64,000 nucleotides of DNA from Palleniella intestinalis (lineage in GTDB: Bacteria; Bacteroidota; Bacteroidia; Bacteroidales; Bacteroidaceae). Within the stretch, counting starts at the first letter, position 1; every line of letters begins with the position of its first letter. Below are positions 36,001 through 43,121 of the stretch, piece by piece. The stretch is from positions 496,001-560,000 of the forward strand of contig NZ_JABKKG010000001.1 in assembly GCF_013166595.1 (NCBI RefSeq), given 5' to 3'. The translations under genes were made by a program, and so were the position numbers. The notes beneath the pieces were generated by a model. That model did not search any database. It was given only the letters and a program-made list of their open reading frames with translations, and was not told where the DNA came from.

Positions 36001-36351
36001 CAACCAGAAGAAATAGTCAGACAAACATTAGCATCACCAGAAACACCAACAGGTACTGGTACGAATAGTGTGTATTTGGGAAGAGATGAGAATGGTGATG
36101 TTAGATATGTAGGAATAACAAATCGCGATCCACAACTAAGGTTTAACGAACATTTAAATTCTGGAACAGGAAAAGCCACTTTACATTATGACGTGTTAGA
36201 GGGAACAGGAACTTTGAGTCGTATCCAAGCACGAATAATTGAGCAACGTCTAATTAATGCTTATGGTATTGGAAAACATGGTTCCCCACTTTATAATAAA
36301 ATTAATTCTATCCGTCCCAGTGATTGGAAAAAATATGGAATAATTCATTAA
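30010..36351 (+). CDS. Full-length Rhs/YD-repeat polymorphic toxin with C-terminal GIY-YIG-like nuclease domain
   Basis: A 2113-residue exported toxin. Order: signal peptide (1-29); SpvB-like N-terminal domain (about 35-160, NGVFDVSQAGAATYSYAI, IVGWGCSISG); FG-GAP/VCBS calcium-type repeats (about 375-720, e.g. DMTGDGLADIVEF, DFNNDGIPDL); a TcdB-middle-like segment (SITDETGHSVNISYSS); many YD repeats (about 1010-1700); Rhs core (about 1740-1808, [18 protein letters not shown] ending DPDGQWFG); a Gly/Ala-rich hydrophobic pretoxin region; and a toxin tip from about 2015. The tip has VYL (2021-2023), YVG (2033-2035), Arg2044, His2048 and Glu2078 in ARIIEQRLI, the pattern of GIY-YIG nucleases. DNA composition drops from GC-balanced to AT-rich after the core, so the tip was probably acquired. 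Immunity is likely given by the two genes that follow. Confidence 0.92.
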   Translation: MKRRDTKYNLFILLLLVCTTVFANNAMASSVRNVVSSSDDNDFGYTKQPVISTSEDSPVLPSNGVFDVSQAGAATYSYAINSPQGVGGMNPNIAITYNSQSGNGIVGWGCSISGISAITRGMQTIFHDGVAVGIKHTNDDIYYVDGVRLRFVPGTKTGPGATYIPENAPYIKYACNTTNGNLSFSVTAENGLTYEYGATSDSRQIYTAPNSYNTVYTWYISKATDHNGNYITYKYTTDNGTVYPKEIIYGTNTKQDTHTYNYIRFNYEQRPDVQEYLLWKHKMEMSQRLSSIEVGTNTNTYRTYTFQYNTKDLSGKTFSRLHTITEQNATGESRPPVTFQWDNLPAFSQKVLTPEIHLPKGSYTNTGTCTYEIKIENETFFACDMTGDGLADIVEFASYSEIDECGGHTSTIDNTHLYVYQAINYNGVLRYILANTFKLGFSGSFEGFENNKLSSYQLDFDGDGLADICIPQYITGGGYNGRDIVFAIARGKDVISRNSIPKGFSHKMKSNDNSPLFTATDIDNDGRTEVIVLEKELYEGSYICEIIGYKDESSTRHREYKLTLPEAPKNIYTSDFNNDGIPDLMIIYEHGYKIYFNNVGYFQGGGTFNEYNYISGNSLTYADRIFQGDFNGDGLTDFLTNCTNNSNWYFYFNCGNGTFNKEHACTSGLYKHSNGKDDDKMQCMVFDFDNDGKSDVVMTNYVGTYFPSKTVWMRSTGSSLVPVKESVSQNEQTSLASRFAVGCFTGSGQMELMNYGSDCYNSDNSESRIHIYTNESLTPSSGKVTSITDETGHSVNISYSSLTDTNVYSQGNACTYPVVSTTVPMHVVSAVNTDNGAAGNAETTYKYTGMQTHVAGRGFLGFATIAAKNETTGDKVETRITNRDEINFFPTKTIVRKSTGWDSETTTITNTYENFTNRTFTLKESVSKIVDPDNFYNTSYKVYDTQYGYLLSEKEEGDITSNYHETVYSDYKKYGSKWLPSTITYIDSNEDADDPVERETHITYNENGQKVSECVNYGTSLPITHEYQYDSFGNVTSLSTSGNGVEKIDDLTEYDSSGRFVVKKQTSPASTILTYNHDMWGNLLSETDATNPAKPLTTTYTYNSWGQAESATSPTGARAKTIRGWNNDTAKRYYVLELADGQPWTKTWFDSMGREVLKESVGLKDIELSTKTEYNKRGLPTQVTSQTGDISVTKTLQYDSRRRVTSETSSNAGTITYSYNGRDVTIDDNGRKSTKVYGDGGLVRSATDTSGEICYTYNAFGKPAEVSVISFANPVTMEYDDVGNRIALNDPDAGRTTYNYDALGRLRTRTDARGRKTSYNFDALGRKTEVLGNDAVFATFKYGESGNDAQKLIEERSGNLYTTYSYDEYGRLSSKTRHIDGEELSYSYTYNSLGQVTRIVYPGGVTADYGYDCYGNNTSISVENKVVWSVGTYTGKSLSTELFRGTFGEDAYYDDSGRTMSNILVKYGDANKPNSIYATSYSYDKTTGNLKSRSIDRTGIRASQYETLDTLVSKRLDTGGISLMSTNDFIANLDHVQHEAFWLFRTEKFTYDDADRLIQVDRNNRPLQTIEYADNGNILSKTDIGTYNYDSHKEHAVSSIDATGTKYRPNDQEVSYNFFGKAETVSEWDDENPKELNITYGPDTERWKSALYIDDEEKRTIIYADDYEQITENGITRQFYYLGNNVILLRETDKADRICFATTDNLGSILRITDENGEKLFEAVYDAWGKQDVLKNDIGFVRGYTGHEMLPEFGLINMNGRIYDPALGRFLSPDNYVQMPDNTQSFNRYTYCINNPLKYTDPDGQWFGIDDLFACVIGGTINLAVNLFEGNVKNIWHGATLFAAGAAAGECALYGQVGVSAIAIGAGNSIINQGFTNGWNNIDWGQVGISGTMSLMTSVIGGQIGGYLAKPLGTLTSNISNTVLRNIAYYSLCNSSAGFILGTGFSLINGNEGGIGAALKSGLESAGIGLVTGAINGFGSGIQEQRLQKTLSIRYDIQPEEIVRQTLASPETPTGTGTNSVYLGRDENGDVRYVGITNRDPQLRFNEHLNSGTGKATLHYDVLEGTGTLSRIQARIIEQRLINAYGIGKHGSPLYNKINSIRPSDWKKYGIIH
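35224..35432 (+). repeat. Rhs core repeat 1 (in the full-length gene)
   Basis: About 209 bp coding the conserved Rhs core from [12 protein letters not shown] to DPDGQWFG. Near-identical copies open the orphan cassettes at 37536 and 40441, giving ready substrate for homologous exchange of toxin tips. Confidence 0.9.
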
Positions 36352-36362
36352 TATATAATTAT

Positions 36363-36851
36363 ATGCAAAAACGAATAGTAACAAAGATTGGCAACATCTT
36401 TTGTGTTGAAATTGATGACAAGAGCAAGAGATTCTTTCAGTATATTGCAAATGATCTTACTCAACTTAACAGTTCTGTTATAAGGGTATTTAAGCGAAAT
36501 TATCCGTTGGATTCAGCTCCAAGTATGGATGAAATCATAGACGATGAAGTGGATTTCTATGCACATACAGTGTTAAGTGTAGGAATACGTACAAGCACAT
36601 GGTATAAAGTAGGGAACCATAAAGAACTTGGCAACATAGACAATATTATGTTTAAAAAATTCAGCGAGTTAAGCTACAGCCATATGACAAAGTCAAATAA
36701 TTGGTATATATGGAACATTAGTAAAGAAACAGTATGGATTGGTGAGATGACCGATGAATATAGACATTTGGACTTGGGATTTGTCTTTCCATATAGTCAA
36801 ATAGTTGCAAAAATAAAAACTGGTGAATATACTATAAAAATACTGGAATAA
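36363..36851 (+). CDS. Putative immunity protein to the GIY-YIG Rhs tip (first copy)
   Basis: A 162-residue cytoplasmic protein (no signal peptide) starting MQKRIVTKIGNIFCVEI, 11 bases after the Rhs stop. The frame is open to 36324 inside rhs, but the ATG at 36363 is shared with its paralogs. The opening G-x-I-F-x-V-E-I and later FQYIANDLTQLNSSVIRVFKR faintly recall Imm26-type proteins; that family call is weak. Position directly behind the toxin tip is the main reason to call it immunity. AT-rich. Confidence 0.7.
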   Translation: MQKRIVTKIGNIFCVEIDDKSKRFFQYIANDLTQLNSSVIRVFKRNYPLDSAPSMDEIIDDEVDFYAHTVLSVGIRTSTWYKVGNHKELGNIDNIMFKKFSELSYSHMTKSNNWYIWNISKETVWIGEMTDEYRHLDLGFVFPYSQIVAKIKTGEYTIKILE

Positions 36852-36853
36852 AT

Positions 36854-37342
36854 GTGATAAAGCGAATAGTTACAAAAATCGGCAACATCTTCTGTGTGGA
36901 AGTGGATAGCAAGCACAAGAGATTCTTTCAGTATGTAGCAAATGACTTGTCACAATTGAATAGTTCTGTCATCAGAGTATTTAAAAGGAAATATACAATT
37001 GACTATACTCCTGACATGGATGATATTGTAAATGATGAAGTGGATTTCTATGCACATACAGTCTTGAATGTAGGAATAAGAACTAATACTTGGTATAAAA
37101 TTGGAACAAATAAAAATATAGGTGATACAGAACATATCATGTTTAAGCTATACAGCGAAGGGAATATAAGTCATTTGACAAAATCTTATAATTGGTATAT
37201 CTGGCATATTAACAAAGAACATATTAGAATCGGCGAAATGACCGAGGAATATAGGCATTTGGACTTAGGACTTGTTATTTCTTACGATCAAATAGCAGCA
37301 AAAATAAAAACAGGAGAATTTACCATGAAAATGCTGGAATAA
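36854..37342 (+). CDS. Putative immunity protein, tandem paralog (second copy)
   Basis: A 162-residue close paralog of the preceding gene (shared NSSVIRVFKR, DEVDFYAHTVL, NWYIW, EYRHLDLG and AKIKTGE). The only in-frame start is GTG at 36854; the overlapping ATG at 36852 is followed at once by a stop. Spacing is two bases, so translation is probably coupled. It may protect against a related toxin variant. Confidence 0.7.
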   Translation: MIKRIVTKIGNIFCVEVDSKHKRFFQYVANDLSQLNSSVIRVFKRKYTIDYTPDMDDIVNDEVDFYAHTVLNVGIRTNTWYKIGTNKNIGDTEHIMFKLYSEGNISHLTKSYNWYIWHINKEHIRIGEMTEEYRHLDLGLVISYDQIAAKIKTGEFTMKMLE

Positions 37343-37345
37343 ACA

Positions 37346-37383
37346 TGCAAAAACGAATAGTAACAAAAATGTATTGTTTTTAG
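37346..37383 (+). pseudogene. Remnant of a third immunity copy (first ~8 codons)
   Basis: An ATG followed by sequence coding MQKRIVTK, matching the first immunity gene, then an abrupt change to unrelated sequence and a stop (MQKRIVTKMYCF). This looks like the break point where a third copy was cut off by the arrival of the downstream cassette. The 199-bp gap to 37541 is otherwise AT-rich with nothing else recognisable. Confidence 0.6.
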
Positions 37384-37514
37384 CCAATCAAAATTGATTT
37401 GCGAAAAATATAGGATACATTACTCTTGATATTCTATCAATTACAAACAAACATTTTTGAAACATATTTTTATGATAGTTCTCTTACAACCACAAGGCAG
37501 GAAAGACGACAAAG

Positions 37515-38705
37515 AATGTTCTAAAGAACAACATAGGCTTTGTGCGTGGCTACACAGGTCATGAGATGCTTCTGGAGTTCGGACTCATCAACATGAACGG
37601 CAGAATCTACGATCCTGCCCTCGGACGCTTCCTCAGCCCGGACAACTATGTGCAGATGCCTGACAACACGCAGAGCTTCAACCGATATGCGTACTGCATA
37701 AACAATCCGCTGAAATATACAGATCCTGATGGGCAATGGTTTGGTGTTATCTTTGGCGCCGCCATAGGAGGGCTGTTCAATTGGGCGACACATGGGTTCC
37801 AATTCAATGCCAAGGGACTTGGATATTTTGCTATAGGTGCTGTAGCAGGCGCAGTTGGTGGTGGATTGGCTTCCGGCATGAATGTCGCTATGGCAGGCTC
37901 ATCTTTTTGGACCGGTGTATCCGGAACAGCGACGGGAGTTTCTTCTACAGGCTTTTGGGCAGGGGCTGCTGTTGGTGCAAGTTCGGGATTTGCAGGCGGT
38001 TTTATTTCCGGCGCAGGCAATGCTTGGGTTGAGGGACGCAGCTTTGGAGGTGGCTTTATGGCCGGCTTGTCGTCAGGCTTCAGAGGTGGTCTGTCTGGTG
38101 GAATATCTGGAGGCATTTCCGGTGGCTTTGACGCTTTAGACAAAGGCACGAACTTTTGGACGGGAAAGGCTAATATCAGCACAGCCGGCGCATATTCTGT
38201 CTGTGGGAATCTGCCTAAAGACGTAGAAATCGGCAAAAGCACAATTACAGGAAAATATGTAGGAACATACCAAAATGTACATGTTTACGAAAGCAAGAGA
38301 TTGGGAAATATCGAAAGTACTTTCAGTGGTGTTACTATTCCTGAACGTGGTATCATAGTAGCAGAAGGTGTATTCACAAGTGGAGCAGAAGCTGGCAAAA
38401 CCATGATGCAGCACGAGTTCGGACATATTCTGCAATATCGTAAGATAGGTTCGTACGCATATTGGCATGTGATAGCACCGGAAAGTCTTGCCAGCGCATC
38501 TTTTTACCCTTCTGGGCATGATACCTTTTGGACAGAGACATGGGCTAACTATTTATCTCAAGGGTATTTTGGAGCAGCATGGCTTGGGGGAGATAAATAT
38601 GGGTATCCTGCGCAAAATATTAGCATATTCAATGCAGCGAGAATAGCTGCAACAAAAATGTATGGGAAATATGTATCAAAGTCGTTACCATTTATATTGT
38701 TCTAA
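37515..38705 (+). CDS. Orphan Rhs C-terminal cassette with HExxH metallopeptidase toxin domain
   Basis: Homology to the full-length Rhs begins near 37521 ([17 protein letters not shown]). No Rhs N-terminus and no plausible start precede it; the GTG at 37542 is just a valine codon of the core. After the core comes a very Gly/Ala-rich region of about 140 residues, then a domain with a zinc-metallopeptidase motif [12 protein letters not shown] (38412-38426 encodes HEFGH). A downstream Glu in [13 protein letters not shown] is a candidate third ligand. The body stays open for 387 codons, so the cassette is intact but silent unless recombined into the full-length gene. Confidence 0.8.
   Translation, partial: NVLKNNIGFVRGYTGHEMLLEFGLINMNGRIYDPALGRFLSPDNYVQMPDNTQSFNRYAYCINNPLKYTDPDGQWFGVIFGAAIGGLFNWATHGFQFNAKGLGYFAIGAVAGAVGGGLASGMNVAMAGSSFWTGVSGTATGVSSTGFWAGAAVGASSGFAGGFISGAGNAWVEGRSFGGGFMAGLSSGFRGGLSGGISGGISGGFDALDKGTNFWTGKANISTAGAYSVCGNLPKDVEIGKSTITGKYVGTYQNVHVYESKRLGNIESTFSGVTIPERGIIVAEGVFTSGAEAGKTMMQHEFGHILQYRKIGSYAYWHVIAPESLASASFYPSGHDTFWTETWANYLSQGYFGAAWLGGDKYGYPAQNISIFNAARIAATKMYGKYVSKSLPFILF
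37536..37744 (+). repeat. Rhs core repeat 2 (metallopeptidase cassette)
   Basis: About 209 bp nearly identical to 35224-35432 with only a few substitutions (for example LLEF for LPEF, YAYC for YTYC). Confidence 0.9.
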
Positions 38706-38721
38706 ATAACAAATTAATTTT

Positions 38722-39200
38722 ATGGAGAATAGAAAAAATATGTATTGTATTGTGGGTGTCATTGTTTATATATTTTCATCTTGTACATTTCCACCCTATA
38801 GCAGAACAAATGTGGAACTCAGCAATTGCACAGGCGATACACTTTTCATGGGTATATCCTTTTGTGATGACATTGACCGCATAGAATATATTGTAAATTC
38901 TGGAGAAAATAGAAATCCTATTAGTACATTTGATACTGCAACTATTTTTATTAATAGGGATAAAGTTATCAAGCGGTATACTTTTATATATCCAGATTCA
39001 CCATGCTCTATGCATATTAACACTCATCTATACAAGAATAAGGATACCTTTTATTTTTCTTAGTAAAAAAGAGCGATATTATTAAATATTCATGGGATGA
39101 GATTCGGGCAAAAAAACTATACCGCAAATGTATTATCACAAAAGATGAAAACGGAAATTTTAATAGGAACATAAGATACCAGAATCAGGCAGAGGATTAA
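38722..39200 (+). pseudogene. Frameshifted small lipoprotein, putative immunity to the metallopeptidase toxin
   Basis: The frame opens MENRKNMYCIVGVIVYIFSSC (lipobox FSSC) and stops at 39063 after FYFS. The neighbouring frame then continues VKKSDIIKYSWDEIRAKKLYRK to 39200, matching the intact paralog at 43862 (LIKWRDAKRYSWNDIRTKKLYRK). One base is missing from a T-run near 39055. Shared family motif: NC[TG]-x-DTLF[MI]G[IV]S. A lipoprotein immunity factor would suit a toxin acting in the periplasm or at the surface; this is inference from position. Confidence 0.7.
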
Positions 39201-39224
39201 TCAACAATGAAAACAAATAACATA

Positions 39225-39600
39225 CGAGATAGCAGCAAAACTTATCTCTGCTTGGGATAATCTGCTTTATTATATGTCCTTGACCTACATTCCTGCTATG
39301 GAATGCTGGCAGAACGCCTTAAGAATTGACAATAAAGAGGAACTCCGTATTGTCTATTCCGATGACTATGAGCATGTGCAGAAAAACGGTGTCACGCGCG
39401 AGTTCCACTATGTCGGCAATAATATCATAATTGTAAGGCAGACAGGCAAGGAGGATATGGTATGCCATAACAGACTATCAGGGAAGCATCCTGTGCATAG
39501 TCGACAAGAGTAGAAAGAAGCACAATTGGCTTCATACGTAGCTATACAAGTCCATGAATTACAGGAGGTGGAATCTCTGTTTTTAGAATAAAATTTTAAG
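39225..39600 (+). pseudogene. Decayed Rhs core-proximal fragment
   Basis: Frames here match the segment of the full-length Rhs just before its core: ISAWDNLLYYMSLTYIP against SEWDDENPKELNITYGP, then IVYSDDYEHVQKNGVTREFHYVGNN against IIYADDYEQITENGITRQFYYLGNN. After a frameshift near 39460, ITDYQGSILCIVDKS matches TTDNLGSILRITDEN, and IGFIRSYTSP before a stop matches [10 protein letters not shown]. This is the end of a former Rhs gene or cassette, broken by a frameshift and stops. Confidence 0.8.
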
Positions 39601-39605
39601 ATTTA

Positions 39606-39857
39606 ATGAAAGGCAACATCTACATTAAAAAAAAGTATGACGATGAAAATGTTGTAATATACATTCATTTTCAAGGAGAAAATGCAGTCAGACAGATAGA
39701 GGTGTATCCGGACAACATTATAAAGTTATCTGAAGAACTGCCTATTTGCGGTGACACTTTTTTATATGACCAAGACTTTTCGGATATAGTGTGGGATTCC
39801 GAGGATTTCATTACAGAGAAGGAGTTTAACAAAATATGGAATAAAAACAATGGTTAG
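39606..39857 (+). CDS. Small DUF6881-like protein, possible orphan immunity
   Basis: An 83-residue acidic protein: MKGNIYIKKKYDDENVVIYI, VRQIEVYPDNIIKLSEE, ending ITEKEFNKIWNKNNG. The layout (short beta strands, a VR-x-[IV]E[VI] motif and a closing EEF-x-x-[IV]W) resembles DUF6881, small proteins common in toxin-immunity regions; the match is from memory and modest. It overlaps the macro-domain gene by 8 bases, so the two are coupled. No toxin cassette precedes them, only the decayed Rhs fragment. Confidence 0.55.
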   Translation: MKGNIYIKKKYDDENVVIYIHFQGENAVRQIEVYPDNIIKLSEELPICGDTFLYDQDFSDIVWDSEDFITEKEFNKIWNKNNG

Positions 39858-40320
39858 ATATATAAAAGAAGGTGATATATTTACATTAAGTAATATGTAT
39901 AGTTTCGCCCATGGTTGCAACTGCGCAGGGGCAATGGGGAAAGGTATAGCTCTTCAATTTCGAGAAAAATATCAAGACATGTATGCCCAATATCGAAACA
40001 TGTGCAAAGAGAATCTATTTAAACCTGGTGATGTGTTTGACTTCTATTATGGAGAAGGACATATTTATAATTTGGCTACCCAAAAAACATGGCGAAGCAA
40101 GGCACGCATAGAATATATAGAGCAAGCATTAACTAAAATGTTAGAATTGGCAGAACGAGATGGAGTAAAACGAATTGCAATGCCTGCAATCGGGGCTGGA
40201 CTTGGCGGATTGTTATGGAAAGATGTCAAAATCACAATTGACAAAATAGCAGGAAGTCATCAACATATTGAATTAGTAGTTGTTGAATCATTTGCTCCAC
40301 AATTATCACTGCACCAATAA
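39850..40320 (+). CDS. Macro-domain protein (ADP-ribosyl hydrolase type), possible antitoxin or immunity
   Basis: A 156-residue single macro domain. The ligand-binding segments are HGCNCAGAMGKGIALQF and the phosphate loop MPAIGAGLGGLLW. This version with GAMGKGIALQF is like DarG-type macro domains, which remove ADP-ribose from DNA or protein and neutralise DarT-type toxins. In the middle of an Rhs cassette array it may be immunity against an ADP-ribosylating tip that has since been lost. No ADP-ribosyltransferase is encoded in the window. Confidence 0.85.
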   Translation: MVRYIKEGDIFTLSNMYSFAHGCNCAGAMGKGIALQFREKYQDMYAQYRNMCKENLFKPGDVFDFYYGEGHIYNLATQKTWRSKARIEYIEQALTKMLELAERDGVKRIAMPAIGAGLGGLLWKDVKITIDKIAGSHQHIELVVVESFAPQLSLHQ

Positions 40321-40332
40321 ATAATTCAAATG

Positions 40333-40440
40333 TTTTTTTGGGGAGTTGGGATTCTTGCTATTATTATGGCATCAACAAAATAAAGTGTTCGAGACGCAGT
40401 AAGATGTCTGGGACGATGCGGCGGTAGTAACGATACAATT
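40333..40440 (+). pseudogene. Degenerate pre-core Rhs sequence ahead of the HNH cassette
   Basis: With frameshifts and one stop, this reads GILAIIMASTK then [17 protein letters not shown], aligning with GSILRITDENGEKLFEAVYDAWGKQDV of the full-length Rhs. It shows that the HNH cassette once was joined to more Rhs sequence. Confidence 0.6.
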
Positions 40441-40635
40441 GGCTTTGTGCGTGGCTACACTGGTCACGAGATGCTGCCGGAGTTCGACCTCATTAACATG
40501 AACGGCAGGATCTACGACCCTGCCCTCGGACGCTTCCTCAGCCCGGACAACTATGTGCAGATGCCTGACAACACGCAGAGCTTCAACCGATACGCGTACT
40601 GCATAAACAATCCGCTGAAATATACAGACCCAAGT
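40441..40635 (+). repeat. Rhs core repeat 3 (HNH cassette)
   Basis: About 195 bp nearly identical to the cores at 35224 and 37536; it diverges at the codons after YTDP (DPSGEYFG). Confidence 0.9.
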
Positions 40636-41532
40636 GGGGAATATTTTGGTTTTGATGATTTGGCAGCAGCACTAATCGGAGGATTCATGAATTTAACCAT
40701 TAATATCTTCCAAGGAAACATAAGCGGGAATCTTTGGTCCATGATCGGTAAAGGAGCAAGTGCTTTCGGTGCCGGGGCTGCTGCCGGTTGGGGTGCGCTT
40801 TACCCGGAATTGGGCGGTTGGGCATGGGGAGGTGCTACTCTTGGAGCCACAAATGCTTGGCTATCAGGAGGGACTGGTACGGACATATTTACCGGAGCCA
40901 TATTCGGAAGCCTGACTTCTTATTTCGGTGGCGCAATAGGACAATGGGGTGCACAATATCTTGGCGGCATTGCAATAAACGGCTTGCAGATCACCAGCCC
41001 TTTCCTACAGGGTATGGTATCCGGCGCAATAGGAGGCATGACCAGCGGATGGGCTATAGGCTTTGCTGCAAGCCTGATGCTTACCGGGGATTTCGATGAA
41101 GCACTCAATGCCGGTAATAATGGACTTCTGTCAGGCATGGCAACCGGTGCAATTTCCGGAGGTGCAGGCGCAATAAAAATCTCAAGAGACAAGAAAGTAA
41201 GTCCATGGACTGGTGAGAGAACACAGAATCACCATTCTTTCCCAAAATTCGCCGGAGGAACTGATGAGCAGGTTCTAACACCGGTTCCAGAGTCGCTTCA
41301 TAGAGAAATGCATAGAGAAATGAACCAATATTTATATGAAACGAGAACTCCTGATGGACTGTATCACATGAGGCCGCAAAGAGGAAATTCCGGTTCTTTA
41401 ATTCAGTATAGATTTACTGGTGAACAACGAATTTCTACCATAAAAAACTTCTATGACTTACACCCATTTAAGTATCCTCATGCAAGGTATGACTTTTATA
41501 TGAATAATGGTATGCAATGGAGACCATGGTAA
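40447..41532 (+). CDS. Orphan Rhs C-terminal cassette with HNH nuclease-like toxin domain
   Basis: 361 codons open from the core valine (GTG at 40447), again without a real start. After the core comes a Gly/Ala-rich hydrophobic region (about 75-245). The toxin tip follows, with [17 protein letters not shown] (His262-His263) and [16 protein letters not shown]. This is the HH...PKxxGG...H...MH pattern of HNH/endonuclease VII-fold polymorphic toxins. It ends [19 protein letters not shown]. Predicted to cut DNA or RNA when joined to an Rhs body. The cognate immunity is probably the gene 16 bases downstream. Confidence 0.8.
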   Translation: MRGYTGHEMLPEFDLINMNGRIYDPALGRFLSPDNYVQMPDNTQSFNRYAYCINNPLKYTDPSGEYFGFDDLAAALIGGFMNLTINIFQGNISGNLWSMIGKGASAFGAGAAAGWGALYPELGGWAWGGATLGATNAWLSGGTGTDIFTGAIFGSLTSYFGGAIGQWGAQYLGGIAINGLQITSPFLQGMVSGAIGGMTSGWAIGFAASLMLTGDFDEALNAGNNGLLSGMATGAISGGAGAIKISRDKKVSPWTGERTQNHHSFPKFAGGTDEQVLTPVPESLHREMHREMNQYLYETRTPDGLYHMRPQRGNSGSLIQYRFTGEQRISTIKNFYDLHPFKYPHARYDFYMNNGMQWRPW

Positions 41533-41548
41533 ATTTTAAAATAAGGAA

Positions 41549-42187
41549 ATGATAAGGTACCTGTTAAATATATTTGGTCTGGTAAAGAAACCTGTACCCG
41601 CACCTATGAGAAAAGTATATAAATCTGTCTCTAAAGGGAAAGTTGTAGCTAAAATGCTATTTGGTTACGACATTGAATATATGTACAAAACAGTTGATGA
41701 CGATCCTGGGCTGTGTCCTGTATGCCACACAGCATTGAAGAAAATCCCGAATCCTGAATATAAGATGCAAAAGAAAAAAGGAGATGTATTTTACACTTAC
41801 GACTCATTCCTTGTTGTCACAGAAAAATTCAAAAAGTTCTGCGAAACAAATGAGTACCTGAACCTAAAATTCACTCCTTTACCCAAATCTCCAGGATACT
41901 ATTTCTTTGAAGCAAGGAATATATTCAAGGTAGACCCGAAGATGAGCAGCTTCAAGTTCGGCAAAAAGCATGAATGCTGCGGAGAGTATGAAGAAATCAC
42001 AGTAGAGACATCTTTGTGGAAGGACAAAAATTTTAATACACAGACACAAGATTTCATTTCTCAAACAGACTATTGGTTTAGATATAAAAATCATAAATCT
42101 CCAAATATCATCATTGGGGTTGAAACAGCAGGAAAGATGAAGAAATATGGAATTTCCGGAATATATTTCGTAAATGTTATGGGATAA
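41549..42187 (+). CDS. Putative immunity protein to the HNH toxin, CPVC family, copy 1
   Basis: A 212-residue cytoplasmic protein directly behind the HNH cassette. It has a conserved LCPVCHTALKKIPNPEYK segment, a KKGDVFYTYDSFLVVTEKFKKFC core, the PLPKSPGYYFFEA stretch and a second CC (ECCGEYEE). The CxxC pair may bind zinc. The pattern loosely recalls DUF1629/Imm11-like and double-CxxCG immunity proteins, but I do not recognise the family. Two paralogs follow. Confidence 0.65.
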   Translation: MIRYLLNIFGLVKKPVPAPMRKVYKSVSKGKVVAKMLFGYDIEYMYKTVDDDPGLCPVCHTALKKIPNPEYKMQKKKGDVFYTYDSFLVVTEKFKKFCETNEYLNLKFTPLPKSPGYYFFEARNIFKVDPKMSSFKFGKKHECCGEYEEITVETSLWKDKNFNTQTQDFISQTDYWFRYKNHKSPNIIIGVETAGKMKKYGISGIYFVNVMG

Positions 42188-42213
42188 ACACTCCATGTCG
42201 CAACATAAACATT

Positions 42214-42451
42214 AAAGTTCGAGTTCATCAACATGAACCAATACTTATACGAAACGAAAACTCCTGATGGGCAGTATCACATGAGACCGCAAAGAGGTAA
42301 TCCCAGACCAACAATTCAAAACAATTTTACTGTTACTCAAAGATTTTCCGCTATGAAGAATTTCTACGACTTACATCCATTCAAGTATGCCCATACACGA
42401 TATGACTTTTACATGAATAACGGCATGCAATGGCAATGGAGACCATGGTAA
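42214..42451 (+). pseudogene. Deletion remnant of a second HNH toxin (core tip fused to last 72 residues)
   Basis: From 42233 the frame reads [20 protein letters not shown] to the stop, a close match to the last 70 residues of the HNH toxin at 40447-41532. Just before it, TTCGAGTTCATCAACATGAA (42218-42237) matches the Rhs core coding EFGLINMN. Both source positions share ATGAAC, so the junction fits a deletion between two 6-base microhomologies that removed the pretoxin and catalytic part. The catalytic HH motif is absent, so it cannot be an active nuclease. Confidence 0.75.
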
Positions 42452-42468
42452 CAAAAAACTATACGACA

Positions 42469-43110
42469 ATGATAAGAAAACTATTAGAATTATTTGGACT
42501 GAAGAAAAAATCTGAGCCTAAACCTGTGCAAAAAGTTTACAGACAGCCCACAAAAGGAAAAATCGTGGCTCATATTTTATATGGAAACGACATTAATGCT
42601 ATGTATGGAAGAAAAGGCGATAGAAATCCAGGATTGTGCCCTGTATGTCATACGGTTTTAAAGAAACTTCCTAACATGGAATATAAAATACGCAAAAAGA
42701 AAGGAGATCTGTTTGAAACTGAAGATGGTTTTTATATTGTCACAGAAAAAATCAAAATATTCTGCGAAGCTAACAAATATGAGAATCTTAAATTTACTCC
42801 ATTGCCAAAATCTCCAGGGTACTATTTTTTTGAAGCAGAAACAATATTCAAAACAGACCCTGTGAAAAGTTGGTTTGAGTATGGAAAAAAACAAGAATGT
42901 TGCAAACAATACGATTGGGTAGTAAAAGGAACACGCCTATGGAAAGATAAAAACATGCATATATCAACAAATGACTTCATCAGTCAGTCTGATTACTGGC
43001 TTGGTGACCCAAAAACAAAATCTCCTTTGATTGTTATTGGAACTGAGACAGCAAGAAAGATGAAGAAATTTGATTTTTTTTGTATATACTTTGATAACGT
43101 CATGGGATAA
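42469..43110 (+). CDS. Putative immunity protein, CPVC family, copy 2
   Basis: A 213-residue paralog of 41549-42187 (LCPVCHTVLKKLPNMEYK, PLPKSPGYYFFEAE, ECCKQYD). It is the most diverged of the three. The frame is open to 42430, overlapping the toxin remnant, but MIRKLLELFGLKKK at 42469 equals the start of copy 3. It was presumably the partner of the deleted HNH toxin. Confidence 0.65.
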   Translation: MIRKLLELFGLKKKSEPKPVQKVYRQPTKGKIVAHILYGNDINAMYGRKGDRNPGLCPVCHTVLKKLPNMEYKIRKKKGDLFETEDGFYIVTEKIKIFCEANKYENLKFTPLPKSPGYYFFEAETIFKTDPVKSWFEYGKKQECCKQYDWVVKGTRLWKDKNMHISTNDFISQSDYWLGDPKTKSPLIVIGTETARKMKKFDFFCIYFDNVMG

Positions 43111-43121
43111 TTTACAGTAAT

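Noticed and set aside
37542..37544. GTG as a translation start of the metallopeptidase cassette
   Set aside because: The codon is a conserved valine inside the Rhs core, homology continues upstream, and no ribosome-binding site is seen.
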